The notes: generated from the letters alone by a model not told the origin. 17,799 nt of DNA from DATAWZ01 sp036266975 (GCA_036266975.1 DATAWZ010000079.1:1-17799); one strand, 5' to 3'; numbered from the stretch's first letter, positions 6,412-14,507 are shown. Program-made: numbers and translations.

Positions 6412-7674
6412 GTGGCACGCGCGGCGACCGCCAAGATGCTGCTCGTCCTGGCCGTCGCGATCGTGGCCGTCGCCGTGCTGTCCGGCTGCGGCGGGCTCTC
6501 CTCGGCGCTGATCGTGCCCGGGGGCAGCCGGCTGACGATCTACTCGAGCCTGCCGCTGCAGGGCGCCGGCGCGGCGGTGAGCGACCAGATCATCAACGGC
6601 GAGCGGCTGGCGCTCGCCGAGGCGGGCGGGCACGTCGGGCGCTTCTCGGTCAGCTTCGTCTCCTACGACGACTCGAGCCGCTCGAACGATCAGTGGAATG
6701 CGAGCGACACGGCGACCAACGCCGCCGACGCCGCCCACGACATCTCGACGATCGCCTACCTCGGCGACTACGACTCGCCCGCGACGGCGATCTCGCTGCC
6801 GCTCATCAACGGCGCCCGCATCCTGCAGGTCAGCCCGGCGAGCCCCTACGTGGGCCTGACCGACCCGCAGTTCGCCGGCATGGACGAGCCCGACCGCTTC
6901 TACCCAACCCAGGCGCGCACGTTCGCGCGGCTCGCCCCCGACGACTACGTGCAGGGCGCCGCGCTCGTGGACTTCATGAAGCTCCAGGGCGTGCACTCGC
7001 TGTACGTCGTCGGCGACCAGGACGAGTTCGACAGCTCGCTCTCGGCGATCGTCGCCCAGGACGCGAAGGCCGACGGGCTGCACGTCGTGGCCGCCGACAC
7101 CATCGACTCCGACATCCACACGTTCAAGAGCGAGGCGACCAAGATCGCCGCCAGCGGCGCGCAGGCGATGTTCTACGGCGGCGGCGCCACGCCCTCGACG
7201 GCGAACCTGTGGCAGGAGGTCTACTCCGACGACCCGGCGATGCGCCTGTTCGGCTCTAGCTCGGCCAACGTGCCCTCGTTTACGGCGGGCCTCGGCGCGG
7301 CGGCGACCAACCTCTACCTCGGATCGGCGACGCTCCCCACGGAGCTGTACGACGCCGACGCGCAGCGGGTGCTGCGCTCCTACCGCCAGCACTTCGACCA
7401 GGTGCCCACGGCCGACGCCCTGTACGGATACGAGGCGATGCACCTGGTCCTGGAGGCGATCGCCCGCGCCGGCCGGCACGGCAACGACCGCAAGGCCGTG
7501 GTGGGCGCCTTCTTCAACCTGGGACTGCAGCAGAGCGTGCTCGGAGCGCTCCAGATCTCCTCGTCGGGCGACTCGAACATCGCCGAGTATGGGATCGACC
7601 GGATCCAGAACGGCGCGCCGGTGTTCATGCGCGTCATCCGCGTCGCGCAGACCGGCCCGCCCGCGTCGGTCTGA
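6412..7674 (+). CDS. Lipoprotein substrate-binding protein, branched-chain amino-acid ABC type (Peripla_BP_6)
   Basis: A 420-aa protein with a lipoprotein signal: basic start ARAATAK, hydrophobic core MLLVLAVAIVAVAVL, lipobox LSGC with Cys26. The mature part resembles LivJ-type type-I binding proteins: LTIYSSLPLQGAGAAVSDQI near the start (the usual 'xSxPLxG' opening), NGERLALAEAGG, then VSYDDSS, AYLGDYDSPATAISLPLING (the 'xGpxxSxxxxaxxP' region), a second domain with LYVVGDQDEFDSS, and YGYEAMHLVLEAIARAG near the end. GTG 6412 is preferred to ATG 6436 because it keeps the charged n-region and lies 7 nt after TAGACT. It would be anchored on the outer face of the membrane. No permease or ATPase genes are next to it, so it may serve a transporter encoded elsewhere or act as a sensor. 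The ligand is unknown. Confidence 0.88.
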   Translation: MARAATAKMLLVLAVAIVAVAVLSGCGGLSSALIVPGGSRLTIYSSLPLQGAGAAVSDQIINGERLALAEAGGHVGRFSVSFVSYDDSSRSNDQWNASDTATNAADAAHDISTIAYLGDYDSPATAISLPLINGARILQVSPASPYVGLTDPQFAGMDEPDRFYPTQARTFARLAPDDYVQGAALVDFMKLQGVHSLYVVGDQDEFDSSLSAIVAQDAKADGLHVVAADTIDSDIHTFKSEATKIAASGAQAMFYGGGATPSTANLWQEVYSDDPAMRLFGSSSANVPSFTAGLGAAATNLYLGSATLPTELYDADAQRVLRSYRQHFDQVPTADALYGYEAMHLVLEAIARAGRHGNDRKAVVGAFFNLGLQQSVLGALQISSSGDSNIAEYGIDRIQNGAPVFMRVIRVAQTGPPASV

Positions 7675-7688
7675 GCGCCCTCGCGGCG

Positions 7689-8594
7689 TCAGGCGAGCAG
7701 GTCGCGGAGCGCCGCGTCGAGGTCGAGGTGGCCGAACTCGTAGCCGAGCACCAGTGGCCGCGCCGGCATCATCCGCACGCCGCCGATCACGATCTCGGCC
7801 ATCTGCCCGTACAGCAGGCGCACCGCGAACCCCGGAACCGGCGCGATCGCCGGCCGGTGCAGCGCCCGCCCGAGCGCGTGGGAGAACTCCTTGTTGGTGA
7901 CCGGGTCGGGGCTGCTCGCGTTCAGCGGGCCCTCCCAGCTCGGGCCGCCGTCGAGCGCGGCGAGGATGATCCCCACGACGTCGTCGTGGTGGATCCAGGG
8001 CACGAACTGGTGCCCGCCCGCGATCGGGCCGCCGACCCCGAGCCGGAAGGGGGGAAGCATCTGCGCGAGCGCACCGCCGCCGCGGGCGAGCACGACGCCG
8101 GTGCGCAGCAGGCAGACCCGCATCCCCAGGCTCTCGGCCGCGCGGGCCGCCGCCTCCCACTCCACGCACACGCCGGCGAGGAAGTCCAGGCCCGGGGCGG
8201 CCTCCTCGTCGATCGGCTCCTCGCCCCGGGAGCCGTAGAAGCCGCTGGCGCTACCGCTCACCAGGGCGGCCGGCCGGGGCTCGGCCGCGCGCAGCCCCTC
8301 GACGAGGTTCCTCGTCCCGGCCACCCGGCTGGCGTGGATCGCCTCGCGGGCGCGCTCGGTCCAGCGCTGGTTGACGCGCTCGCCGAGCAGGTTGACCACC
8401 GCGTCGCGCCCGGCCAGGGCGCTCGTCGGGGCGGGCTCCTCGAGCGGATTCCAGCGCTCGGCGGGCACCTTCAGCCGCTCGCCGGCCCCCTCGGGGTCGC
8501 GGGAGAGCGCCGTGACCTCGTCGCCCCGGGAGCGCAGCGCCGCGACGAGGGCCGAGCCCAAGAGCCCCGTGGCCCCGGTCACGGTGACCTTCAT
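7689..8594 (-). CDS. TIGR01777-family NAD(P)-dependent epimerase (SDR39U1/YfcH-like)
   Basis: A 301-aa extended short-chain dehydrogenase-like protein. The Rossmann motif TGATGLLG is at residues 6-13, followed by VVNLLGERVNQRWTERAREAIHASRVAGTR (67-95), which is the hallmark stretch of this family (NLaGe.i...W.......i..SRv..T). SGSASGFYGSRGEEPIDEE (113-131) holds the conserved YG. Later come LRTGVVLARGGGAL, the conserved FVPWIHHDD, and a C-terminal DUF1731-like part with PGFAVRLLYGQMAE and a YEF. The substrate is unknown for the family. Its ATG overlaps the stop of the malic enzyme gene by 4 nt (ATGA), so the two are coupled. It ends 14 bp from the convergent solute-binding protein gene. Confidence 0.93.
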   Translation of the reverse strand: MKVTVTGATGLLGSALVAALRSRGDEVTALSRDPEGAGERLKVPAERWNPLEEPAPTSALAGRDAVVNLLGERVNQRWTERAREAIHASRVAGTRNLVEGLRAAEPRPAALVSGSASGFYGSRGEEPIDEEAAPGLDFLAGVCVEWEAAARAAESLGMRVCLLRTGVVLARGGGALAQMLPPFRLGVGGPIAGGHQFVPWIHHDDVVGIILAALDGGPSWEGPLNASSPDPVTNKEFSHALGRALHRPAIAPVPGFAVRLLYGQMAEIVIGGVRMMPARPLVLGYEFGHLDLDAALRDLLA

Positions 8595-10069
8595 CGTGGC
8601 AGTGATTCGTCCGCGGCCGCGAACCCGAGCACCGGCTCGGTCGACGCCATGCCGGAGGCTCGCGCCTGATCGGCCACGGCGGCGGCGACCGCCGGTGCGA
8701 CATCGCGATTGAACACGGACGGGATGATGTAGTCCTCGCGCAGCTCGGCCTCGTCGATGATCCCCGCGATCGCGTGCGCCGCGGTCATCTTCATCTCCTC
8801 GGTGATCTGCGTGGCGCGCACGTCGAGCGCGCCGCGGAAGATGCCCGGGAAGCAGAGGACGTTGTTGATCTGGTTGGGGTAGTCCGAGCGCCCGGTGGCC
8901 ATGATCCGCACGTGCGGGCCGGCCTCCTCGGGCAGGATCTCGGGCGTCGGGTTGGCCATCGCGAAGACCATCGCGTTCTCGTTCATGCGCGCGACCGCCT
9001 CGACGGGCATGACGCCCGGCCCGGACAGCCCGATGAACAGGTCGGCGCCCTCGATCACGTCGGCGGGGCCGCCGGCGCGCCGGTCGGGGTTGGTCTGCTC
9101 GCAGTACCAGCGCTTTATCGCGCTCATCGAGTCGTCCTCGAAGTCGGCGCGATCGGTGTGCAGCGCGCCGCGCGAGTCGATCCCGACGATGTGGCTGACC
9201 CCCGCCTGCAGCAGGATGCGGGTCACGGCCACGCCCGAGGCGCCGACGCCGGTGATCACCACGCGCAGGTCCTCGATCCGGTGTCCGGTGATCTTGACCG
9301 CGTTCAGCAGCGCGGCGAGCACGACGACCGCGGTGCCGTGCTGGTCGTCGTGGAAGACGGGGATGTCGAGCTCGGCCTTCAGGCGGTTCTCGATGTCAAA
9401 GCAGCGCGGCGCGGAGATGTCCTCGAGGTTGATCCCGCCGAACGCGGGCGAGATCGCCTTGACCGCGGTGACGATCTCGTCGGCGTCGGTGGTGTTCAGG
9501 GCGATCGGGAAGGCGTCGACGCCGGCGAACTCCTTGAACAGGCACGCCTTGCCCTCCATCACCGGCATCGAGGCCCGCGGCCCGATGTCGCCGAGTCCGA
9601 GCACCGCGGTGCCGTCGGTCACCACGGCGACCGTGTTGCGCTTGATCGTGTACTGGAAGGCCTTCTCGGGATCGTCGGCGATCGCCATGCACACGCGCGC
9701 GACGCCCGGGGTGTAGGCCATCGACAGGTCGTCGCGCGTCTTGAGCGGATGCTTGTTGCGCTGCTCGATCTTGCCGCCCATGTGCATCAGGAACGTGCGG
9801 TCGGTCATGTCGATCACGCGCGCCTCGGCGAGGTCGTTGATCGCGGCGATGATCGCCTCCCAGTGGTCCTGGCCGCCGGTGTCGACGGTGATGTCGCGGA
9901 CGGTGTGCCCGTCTCGGACCTCGACCAGATCGACCGCGCCGATGACCCCGCCCGCGGCGCCGATCGCGCTGGCGACGCGGCCGAGCGTGCCCGGAAGGTG
10001 GTTGATCTCGATCCGGATCGTGATGCTGTACTGGGCGCTCGGCGTGATCGGCATCATGGGCGGGGGCAT
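8591..10069 (-). CDS. NAD(P)-dependent malic enzyme with N-terminal ACT domain
   Basis: It decarboxylates L-malate to pyruvate with reduction of NAD(P). The 492-aa protein begins with an ACT regulatory domain (about 14-90: YSITIRIEINHLPGTLGRVASAIGAAGG), as in many actinobacterial and archaeal-type enzymes, which suggests amino-acid or other small-ligand control. The malic domain has Tyr119 in AYTPGVA, Lys174 in MEGKACLFK, NLEDISAPRCF (214-224) and the metal-binding FHDDQHGTA (239-247). The NAD(P) domain has ITGVGASGVA (272-281), and ATGRSDYPNQINN (391-403) is intact. The start is uncertain among ATGs at 10069, 10057 and 10054; the first gives MPPPMMPITPSAQYS. None has a clear ribosome site. 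The stop overlaps the epimerase start by 4 nt. The upstream beta-helix gene is on the same strand, 26 bp away. Confidence 0.95.
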   Translation of the reverse strand: MPPPMMPITPSAQYSITIRIEINHLPGTLGRVASAIGAAGGVIGAVDLVEVRDGHTVRDITVDTGGQDHWEAIIAAINDLAEARVIDMTDRTFLMHMGGKIEQRNKHPLKTRDDLSMAYTPGVARVCMAIADDPEKAFQYTIKRNTVAVVTDGTAVLGLGDIGPRASMPVMEGKACLFKEFAGVDAFPIALNTTDADEIVTAVKAISPAFGGINLEDISAPRCFDIENRLKAELDIPVFHDDQHGTAVVVLAALLNAVKITGHRIEDLRVVITGVGASGVAVTRILLQAGVSHIVGIDSRGALHTDRADFEDDSMSAIKRWYCEQTNPDRRAGGPADVIEGADLFIGLSGPGVMPVEAVARMNENAMVFAMANPTPEILPEEAGPHVRIMATGRSDYPNQINNVLCFPGIFRGALDVRATQITEEMKMTAAHAIAGIIDEAELREDYIIPSVFNRDVAPAVAAAVADQARASGMASTEPVLGFAAADESLPR

Positions 10070-10079
10070 GTTAGAGGTT

Positions 10080-10091
10080 GCCCGTGCGGGC
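10080..10091 (-). terminator. Weak hairpin between beta-helix gene and malic enzyme
   Basis: GCCCG-TG-CGGGC is a perfect short inverted repeat just downstream of the beta-helix gene stop. On the minus strand it is not followed by a T-run, so it is at best a weak terminator or pause. Listed because it fills most of the 26-bp gap. Confidence 0.2.
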
Positions 10092-10095
10092 GGGC

Positions 10096-11856
10096 TCAGC
10101 GGGTCCGCCGTCGCGTGCGCAGGTGGACCTTGTAGACCAGCGCTCGCGCGGTGCCCGCCTTGTTGCGGGCCGAGACGGTGACCGACGCGACCAGCCCCAC
10201 GCCGTGGCGGGCGCGCACGCGGCGCCTCACCGCCGCACCCAGGTGCAGCCGCGCCGTCTTCTGCCGGCCGGTGGCGATCGTGAACGTGCCCGCGGCCCAG
10301 CGGGTGCGCCGCGCGACCCGTGCGCTGGAGAACAGCGCGGCGCGGCCGCTGCAGCCGCCGCTGTCCGCGGGGCAGCGCAGCTCCAGGGTGACCCGTCCGC
10401 CGCCGACCATCAGCGTGCGGCTCGCGAGCGTGACGCCGGCGAATGGGCTCTGCTTCGTGGTCGTCTTGGTCGCTGTCGACGCCGCCGGGATCGCCCACGG
10501 CGCGCTCGTCGAGGTCGCGCGGCCGTCGGGATTGGTGGCGATGAGCTCGCACGCGAGCGAGTGGCCGCCGTCGCCGGTGGTGACCGTGTGCTCCACGCCG
10601 TTGGCGCCCGGGATCGGCGCGCCGCTGCGCAGCCACTGGAACGCGACCGAGATCGGCTGCGCGCCGATGATCAGCGGCTCGTCACAGTCGAGGTAGCCGT
10701 TGACCTCGGGGTCGCCCTCCAGGGCCGGGGGCGTTTCGAACACCGGTGGGTAGACCGATTCCAGCGCGCCGATGTCGCACGGCTGCCCGCGCGGCGCCCC
10801 GAGCTCGTCGGTCGTCACCGGCTGGCCGGAGATGGCGTCGCAACCCCGCGGGTCGCCCGCGTCGACGGCCGGGCTGTAGGCGCTCGGGCGCGCGGTGTAC
10901 AGGCCGCCGGTGTCCTGCAGGGGCAGGATCGCCGGGACGATGCTCGGCTGGTCGCCGAGCGCGGTCAGGTCGCACTGCGCGGTGTCGGACAGGTTCCACC
11001 CCTCGGAGACGATCGACCCGGCGCAGTCGAACGCGCTCCCGGAGGACTGACCGAGCGCGGCGAGCGTGTCGCGCAGCTCGATCGTGCCGTTCTCGGCGTA
11101 CAGGTTCCCGCCCGCCGCGGTGCCGCCCGAGGCCGTGTTGTCGATCAGCGTGTCGCTCGACAGCGTGGCCGTGCCGCCGGTCACGGCGATCCCGCCGCCG
11201 TCGCCGTCGCCGCCGCTCGAGCTGGCGCCGTCGCCGGCGACCGTCGAGTTGATCACGTTCAGGTTGCCCGCCGAGGCGATCCCGCCACCGAAGGCGCCCT
11301 CGCTGCCGCCGTCGCTCGCGCTGTCGCCGGTGACCGAGGAGCCGACCAGCAGCAGGGCGGCGCCGCTCTCGTTGGCGATGCCGCCGCCCGCCGCGGGGAC
11401 GCCCGGACTCGAGGTGGCGGTGCTGGCGGTCACCTCGACGCCCTCGAGCGTGCTCGTGCCCGCGTTCAGGAGCGCGCCGCCCGCGGCGCCACCGCTCGCG
11501 CCGCCGGTGAGCGTGAGCTGCGAGAGGATGAGCGTCGCGCCCGAGGGCACATCGATCACGCCCGAGGCGCCCTGGGCGCTGATCGCCGTCGCGGCCGGGC
11601 CCGCGCCGGCGATGGTCACGTCGCCGGCGATGCTCAGAGGACGCTGGCTGAGCGCGTACGTACCCGACCCGAGCTGGACCGTGCCGCCCGAGGCGGCGAG
11701 TGAGGCGAGCGCCTGGCGCAGCGAGCAGTCGGTCGGGCAGTTGCCGGCGCCGGCGGGGTCGTCGGTGCGCGTAGGGGAGAGCACGGTGTCCGCCGCGGCA
11801 GTGCCCGGCAGGATGAGCGTGACGAGGACGGCAAGCGTGACCCCACTCCTACGCAC
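10096..11856 (-). CDS. Secreted CSLREA/right-handed beta-helix surface protein with C-terminal beta-rich domain
   Basis: A 586-aa exported protein. Signal peptide: basic RR, hydrophobic VTLAVLVTLILPGTA, and a probable cleavage site after AAA22 before DT. It is followed by the CSLREA-type motif NCPTDCSLRQAL (39-50) and GTVQLGSGTYAL, then a Gly/Ser/Thr-rich parallel beta-helix (about 75-300) with recurring GGGIA and GGALLN turns. A choice-of-anchor-type end has SPAVDAGDP (328-336) and GAPRGQPCDIGALES (353-367). Residues 370-455 look like an Ig-like module (FQWLRSGAPIPGANG). The last 115 residues (ELRCPADSGGCSGRAAL... RTRRRTR) form a basic beta-rich domain common in Thermoleophilia secreted proteins. 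No LPxTG anchor is seen. Start is GTG 11856, 7 nt after a TACGCT hexamer. Role unknown, perhaps envelope-associated or polysaccharide-binding. Confidence 0.85.
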   Translation of the reverse strand: MRRSGVTLAVLVTLILPGTAAADTVLSPTRTDDPAGAGNCPTDCSLRQALASLAASGGTVQLGSGTYALSQRPLSIAGDVTIAGAGPAATAISAQGASGVIDVPSGATLILSQLTLTGGASGGAAGGALLNAGTSTLEGVEVTASTATSSPGVPAAGGGIANESGAALLLVGSSVTGDSASDGGSEGAFGGGIASAGNLNVINSTVAGDGASSSGGDGDGGGIAVTGGTATLSSDTLIDNTASGGTAAGGNLYAENGTIELRDTLAALGQSSGSAFDCAGSIVSEGWNLSDTAQCDLTALGDQPSIVPAILPLQDTGGLYTARPSAYSPAVDAGDPRGCDAISGQPVTTDELGAPRGQPCDIGALESVYPPVFETPPALEGDPEVNGYLDCDEPLIIGAQPISVAFQWLRSGAPIPGANGVEHTVTTGDGGHSLACELIATNPDGRATSTSAPWAIPAASTATKTTTKQSPFAGVTLASRTLMVGGGRVTLELRCPADSGGCSGRAALFSSARVARRTRWAAGTFTIATGRQKTARLHLGAAVRRRVRARHGVGLVASVTVSARNKAGTARALVYKVHLRTRRRTR

Positions 11857-11892
11857 GCCGTCCAGCGTAGTAGCTCCTCGTAGGATGGTCGC
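11857..11892. promoter_or_regulatory. 36-bp bidirectional promoter, polA and beta-helix gene
   Basis: Two -10-like hexamers face outward: TAGGAT on the plus strand (11881-11886), 6 nt before the polA GTG, and TACGCT on the minus strand (11864-11869), 7 nt before the beta-helix GTG. Neither start has a convincing ribosome site at normal distance, so both transcripts are likely leaderless. The -35 region of each would fall on or beyond the other's -10. Confidence 0.5.
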
Positions 11893-14481
11893 GTGCCCGA
11901 CCCGAGCGCGCCGCTGTTCCTGATCGACGGCAACAGCCTCGTCTACCGGGCGTTCTTCGCTCTGCCCGAGTCGATCGCCACGTCGACCGGCGAGCCGACC
12001 AACGCGATCTTCGGCTTCGCCTCGATGCTCGTCAAGCTCGTCACCGACTACGGCGTGGTGCCCACGGTGGTCGTGTGGGACGCCGGCAACTCCGGGCGCG
12101 CCGAGGTGTACCCCCAGTACAAGGCCCAGCGCCAGCGCCGGCCGGACCTGCTGCGCGAGCAGTGGCCGGCGTTCGAGCCGCTGGTCGAGTCCTTCGGCTA
12201 TCGCAACGTGCGCATCGAGGGCTACGAGGCCGACGACGTGATCGCCTCGATCGCCGAGCGCTCCCGCGAGGTCCAGGTGCCGGTGATGATCGTCACCGGC
12301 GACCGCGACGCCTTCCAGCTGATCGACGGCGATGGCCTCGTGCGGGTGATGGCCACCGCGCGCGGGATCACCGAGACCAAGATCTACGACCGCCAGGCCG
12401 TGGTCGACCGCTACGGGATCCCGCCCGAGCTGATCCCGGACTTCTACGGCCTGAAGGGGGACGCCTCGGACAACATCCCCGGGGTCCCGGGGATCGGTGA
12501 GAAGACGGCCAGCGAGCTGGTGCAGCGCTTCGGCTCGCTGGAGACCGTGCTCGACAGCGTCGATGAGATCTCCGGCGCCAAGCGCAAGCAGAACCTCGTC
12601 GAGCATGCCCAGGACGCGCGCATCTCCAAGCAGCTGGCGACGATCCAGCGCGACATCGAGGTACCCGACCTAGACCCGCGCGCCGAGCTCACGCGCGAGC
12701 CCGAGCGGGCGGGCCTGCGCGAGTTCTTCCGCCGCTACGAGCTGCGCGATCCGCTGCGCCGGCTCGAGGAGGCGCTCGGGTCCGCCGAGGAGGCCGCGCC
12801 GCGGCCGGTGGCCGAGCAGCAGCTCACCGCCCGGGTGCGCGAGGCGACGCTCGCCGACGTGCGCGCGCTCCCGGCCGACGCCGAGCTCGCGCTCGTGGTG
12901 CACACCCCCGAGGTGCCCGAGGGCGCGCTGTTCAGCGACGAGCAGGAGCTGCGCTTCGCGGTGGCGAGCGCCGGCGAGGTGCTCGTCGGGACCTGCGCGA
13001 GCGCCGCCGAGGTCGTGCAGGCGTGCGGCGAGCGCCCCGTCACCGCGCACGACGCCAAGGCGCTGGGGACGTTGCCGAAGACGCTCGCCCACGACACGCT
13101 GCTCGGCGCGTACCTGCTCGAGCCGGCGCGGCGCGGCTACCCGTTCGAGGAGCTGTGCGAGGAGCGCGGCCTGGGCGCGGACGCCGAGGACCCCACGGCG
13201 GCCGACGCGATCCGCCTGACCGGCCTGGCCGCCTGGCAGCTCGAGCAGATCGACGAGCGCGGGCTGCGCGCGCTGCTCACCGACATCGAGCTGCCGCTCG
13301 TGCCGGTGCTGCGCGCGATGGAGATCGACGGGGTGCGCCTGAACGTGCCGCGCCTCGAGCTGATCACCGATCGCGTGCGCGAGGAGGTGCGCACGCTCGA
13401 GCAGGAGATCTGGGAGCTCGCCGGCACCGAGTTCCTGATCGGCTCGCCCCAGCAGCTCGCCGAGATCCTGTTCGAGAAGCTCGGGCTCTCGCGCAAGAAG
13501 CGCGGCAAGACCGGCTACTCGACCGACGCCCAGGTCCTGCAGGCGATCCGCCACGAGCACCCGATCATCCCGAAGATCGAGCGCTGGCGCGAGCTCTCCA
13601 CGCTGGCCAAGACCTACCTGGACGTCCTGCCCCACCTCGTCGACGAGCGCTCGCGGATCCACACCACCTTCCTGCAGGCCGTCGCGCAGACCGGCCGCCT
13701 GTCGAGCACCAACCCGAACATGCAGAACGTCCCGATCCGCACCCCGCTCGGGCGCGAGATCCGGGGCTGCTTCGAGGGCGAGGAGCCGGGCGTTCTGATC
13801 AGCGCCGACTACTCGCAGATCGAGTTGCGCGTGCTCGCCCACGCCGCCCGCGAGCCGGTGCTCGAGGAGATCTTCCGCCGCGGCGAGGATGTGCACACCG
13901 CGACCGCCTCACAGGTCTTCGCAGTCACGCCGGACGCGATCGACCCGATGATGCGCTCCAAGGCCAAGATGATCAACTACGGCATCGTCTACGGGCTGTC
14001 GGCCTTCGGCCTCGCCCAACGGCTGAACATCCCGCGCGAGGAGGCGCAGGAGTTCATCGACACCTACCTGGAGCGCTTCCCGCGCGTGGCCGCGTTCATG
14101 AGCGAGACGATCGAGCGCGCCCGCGAGGAGGGTCACGTCAAGACGCTCTGGGGCCGGCGCCGGCAGATCCCCGAGCTGCGGGCGCGCAACTACCAGACGC
14201 GCACGCTCGGCGAGCGCCTGGCCGTGAACACGGTGATCCAGGGCACCGCCGCGGACATCATCAAGCTCGCGATGGTCCGCACCCAGCACGCGCTGCTCGG
14301 CGAGGGCCTCGGCACGCGGCTGATCCTCACCATCCACGACGAGCTGCTGTTCGAGGCACCGCCGGCCGAGATCGAGCTGGCGCGCACGCTGATCGAGCGC
14401 GAGATGACCGGCGTGTGGACCGAGCAGCCGCCGATGGCGGTCGACATCGGCGTGGGGCGCACCTGGCTCGAGGCCAAGTAA
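11893..14481 (+). CDS. polA: DNA polymerase I
   Basis: Fills gaps and removes RNA primers during replication and repair. The 862-aa protein has a 5'-3' nuclease domain with metal-binding Asp12 (LIDGNS), Asp63, Asp114/115 (YEADD), Asp137/139 (TGDRD) and Asp190/193 (GDASDNIPG), then the helix-hairpin-helix GVPGIGEKTA (197-206). A middle exonuclease-like domain (about 300-460) lacks the DxE motif and is probably inactive: VVHTPEV stands where DTET would be, although AHDTLLGAYLL remains. The polymerase domain has TGRLSSTNPNMQNVPIR, catalytic Asp639 in DYSQIELR, the O-helix KAKMINYGIVYGLSAFG with Tyr696, and HDE at 815-817. Start is GTG 11893, 6 nt after TAGGAT, no ribosome site. It is divergent from the beta-helix gene and convergent with the CMD gene. 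Confidence 0.97.
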   Translation: MPDPSAPLFLIDGNSLVYRAFFALPESIATSTGEPTNAIFGFASMLVKLVTDYGVVPTVVVWDAGNSGRAEVYPQYKAQRQRRPDLLREQWPAFEPLVESFGYRNVRIEGYEADDVIASIAERSREVQVPVMIVTGDRDAFQLIDGDGLVRVMATARGITETKIYDRQAVVDRYGIPPELIPDFYGLKGDASDNIPGVPGIGEKTASELVQRFGSLETVLDSVDEISGAKRKQNLVEHAQDARISKQLATIQRDIEVPDLDPRAELTREPERAGLREFFRRYELRDPLRRLEEALGSAEEAAPRPVAEQQLTARVREATLADVRALPADAELALVVHTPEVPEGALFSDEQELRFAVASAGEVLVGTCASAAEVVQACGERPVTAHDAKALGTLPKTLAHDTLLGAYLLEPARRGYPFEELCEERGLGADAEDPTAADAIRLTGLAAWQLEQIDERGLRALLTDIELPLVPVLRAMEIDGVRLNVPRLELITDRVREEVRTLEQEIWELAGTEFLIGSPQQLAEILFEKLGLSRKKRGKTGYSTDAQVLQAIRHEHPIIPKIERWRELSTLAKTYLDVLPHLVDERSRIHTTFLQAVAQTGRLSSTNPNMQNVPIRTPLGREIRGCFEGEEPGVLISADYSQIELRVLAHAAREPVLEEIFRRGEDVHTATASQVFAVTPDAIDPMMRSKAKMINYGIVYGLSAFGLAQRLNIPREEAQEFIDTYLERFPRVAAFMSETIERAREEGHVKTLWGRRRQIPELRARNYQTRTLGERLAVNTVIQGTAADIIKLAMVRTQHALLGEGLGTRLILTIHDELLFEAPPAEIELARTLIEREMTGVWTEQPPMAVDIGVGRTWLEAK

Positions 14482-14507
14482 CGCCCCCACTCGAGCGAGC
14501 GCGGTGG

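Noticed and set aside
6176..6511. Plus-strand open frame across the 15-bp tandem repeat
   Set aside because: It runs from the MBL 3' end into the lipoprotein signal region, is Arg/Pro/Ser-rich, and has no ribosome site or family match.
10078..11703. 541-codon plus-strand open frame opposite the beta-helix gene
   Set aside because: Arg/Ala/Gly-rich shadow of a Gly/Ser/Thr-rich coding strand; the minus strand has a signal peptide and the CSLREA motif.
14482..14507. Rho-independent terminator between polA and the CMD gene
   Set aside because: No stable stem with a following T-run in the 26 bp.
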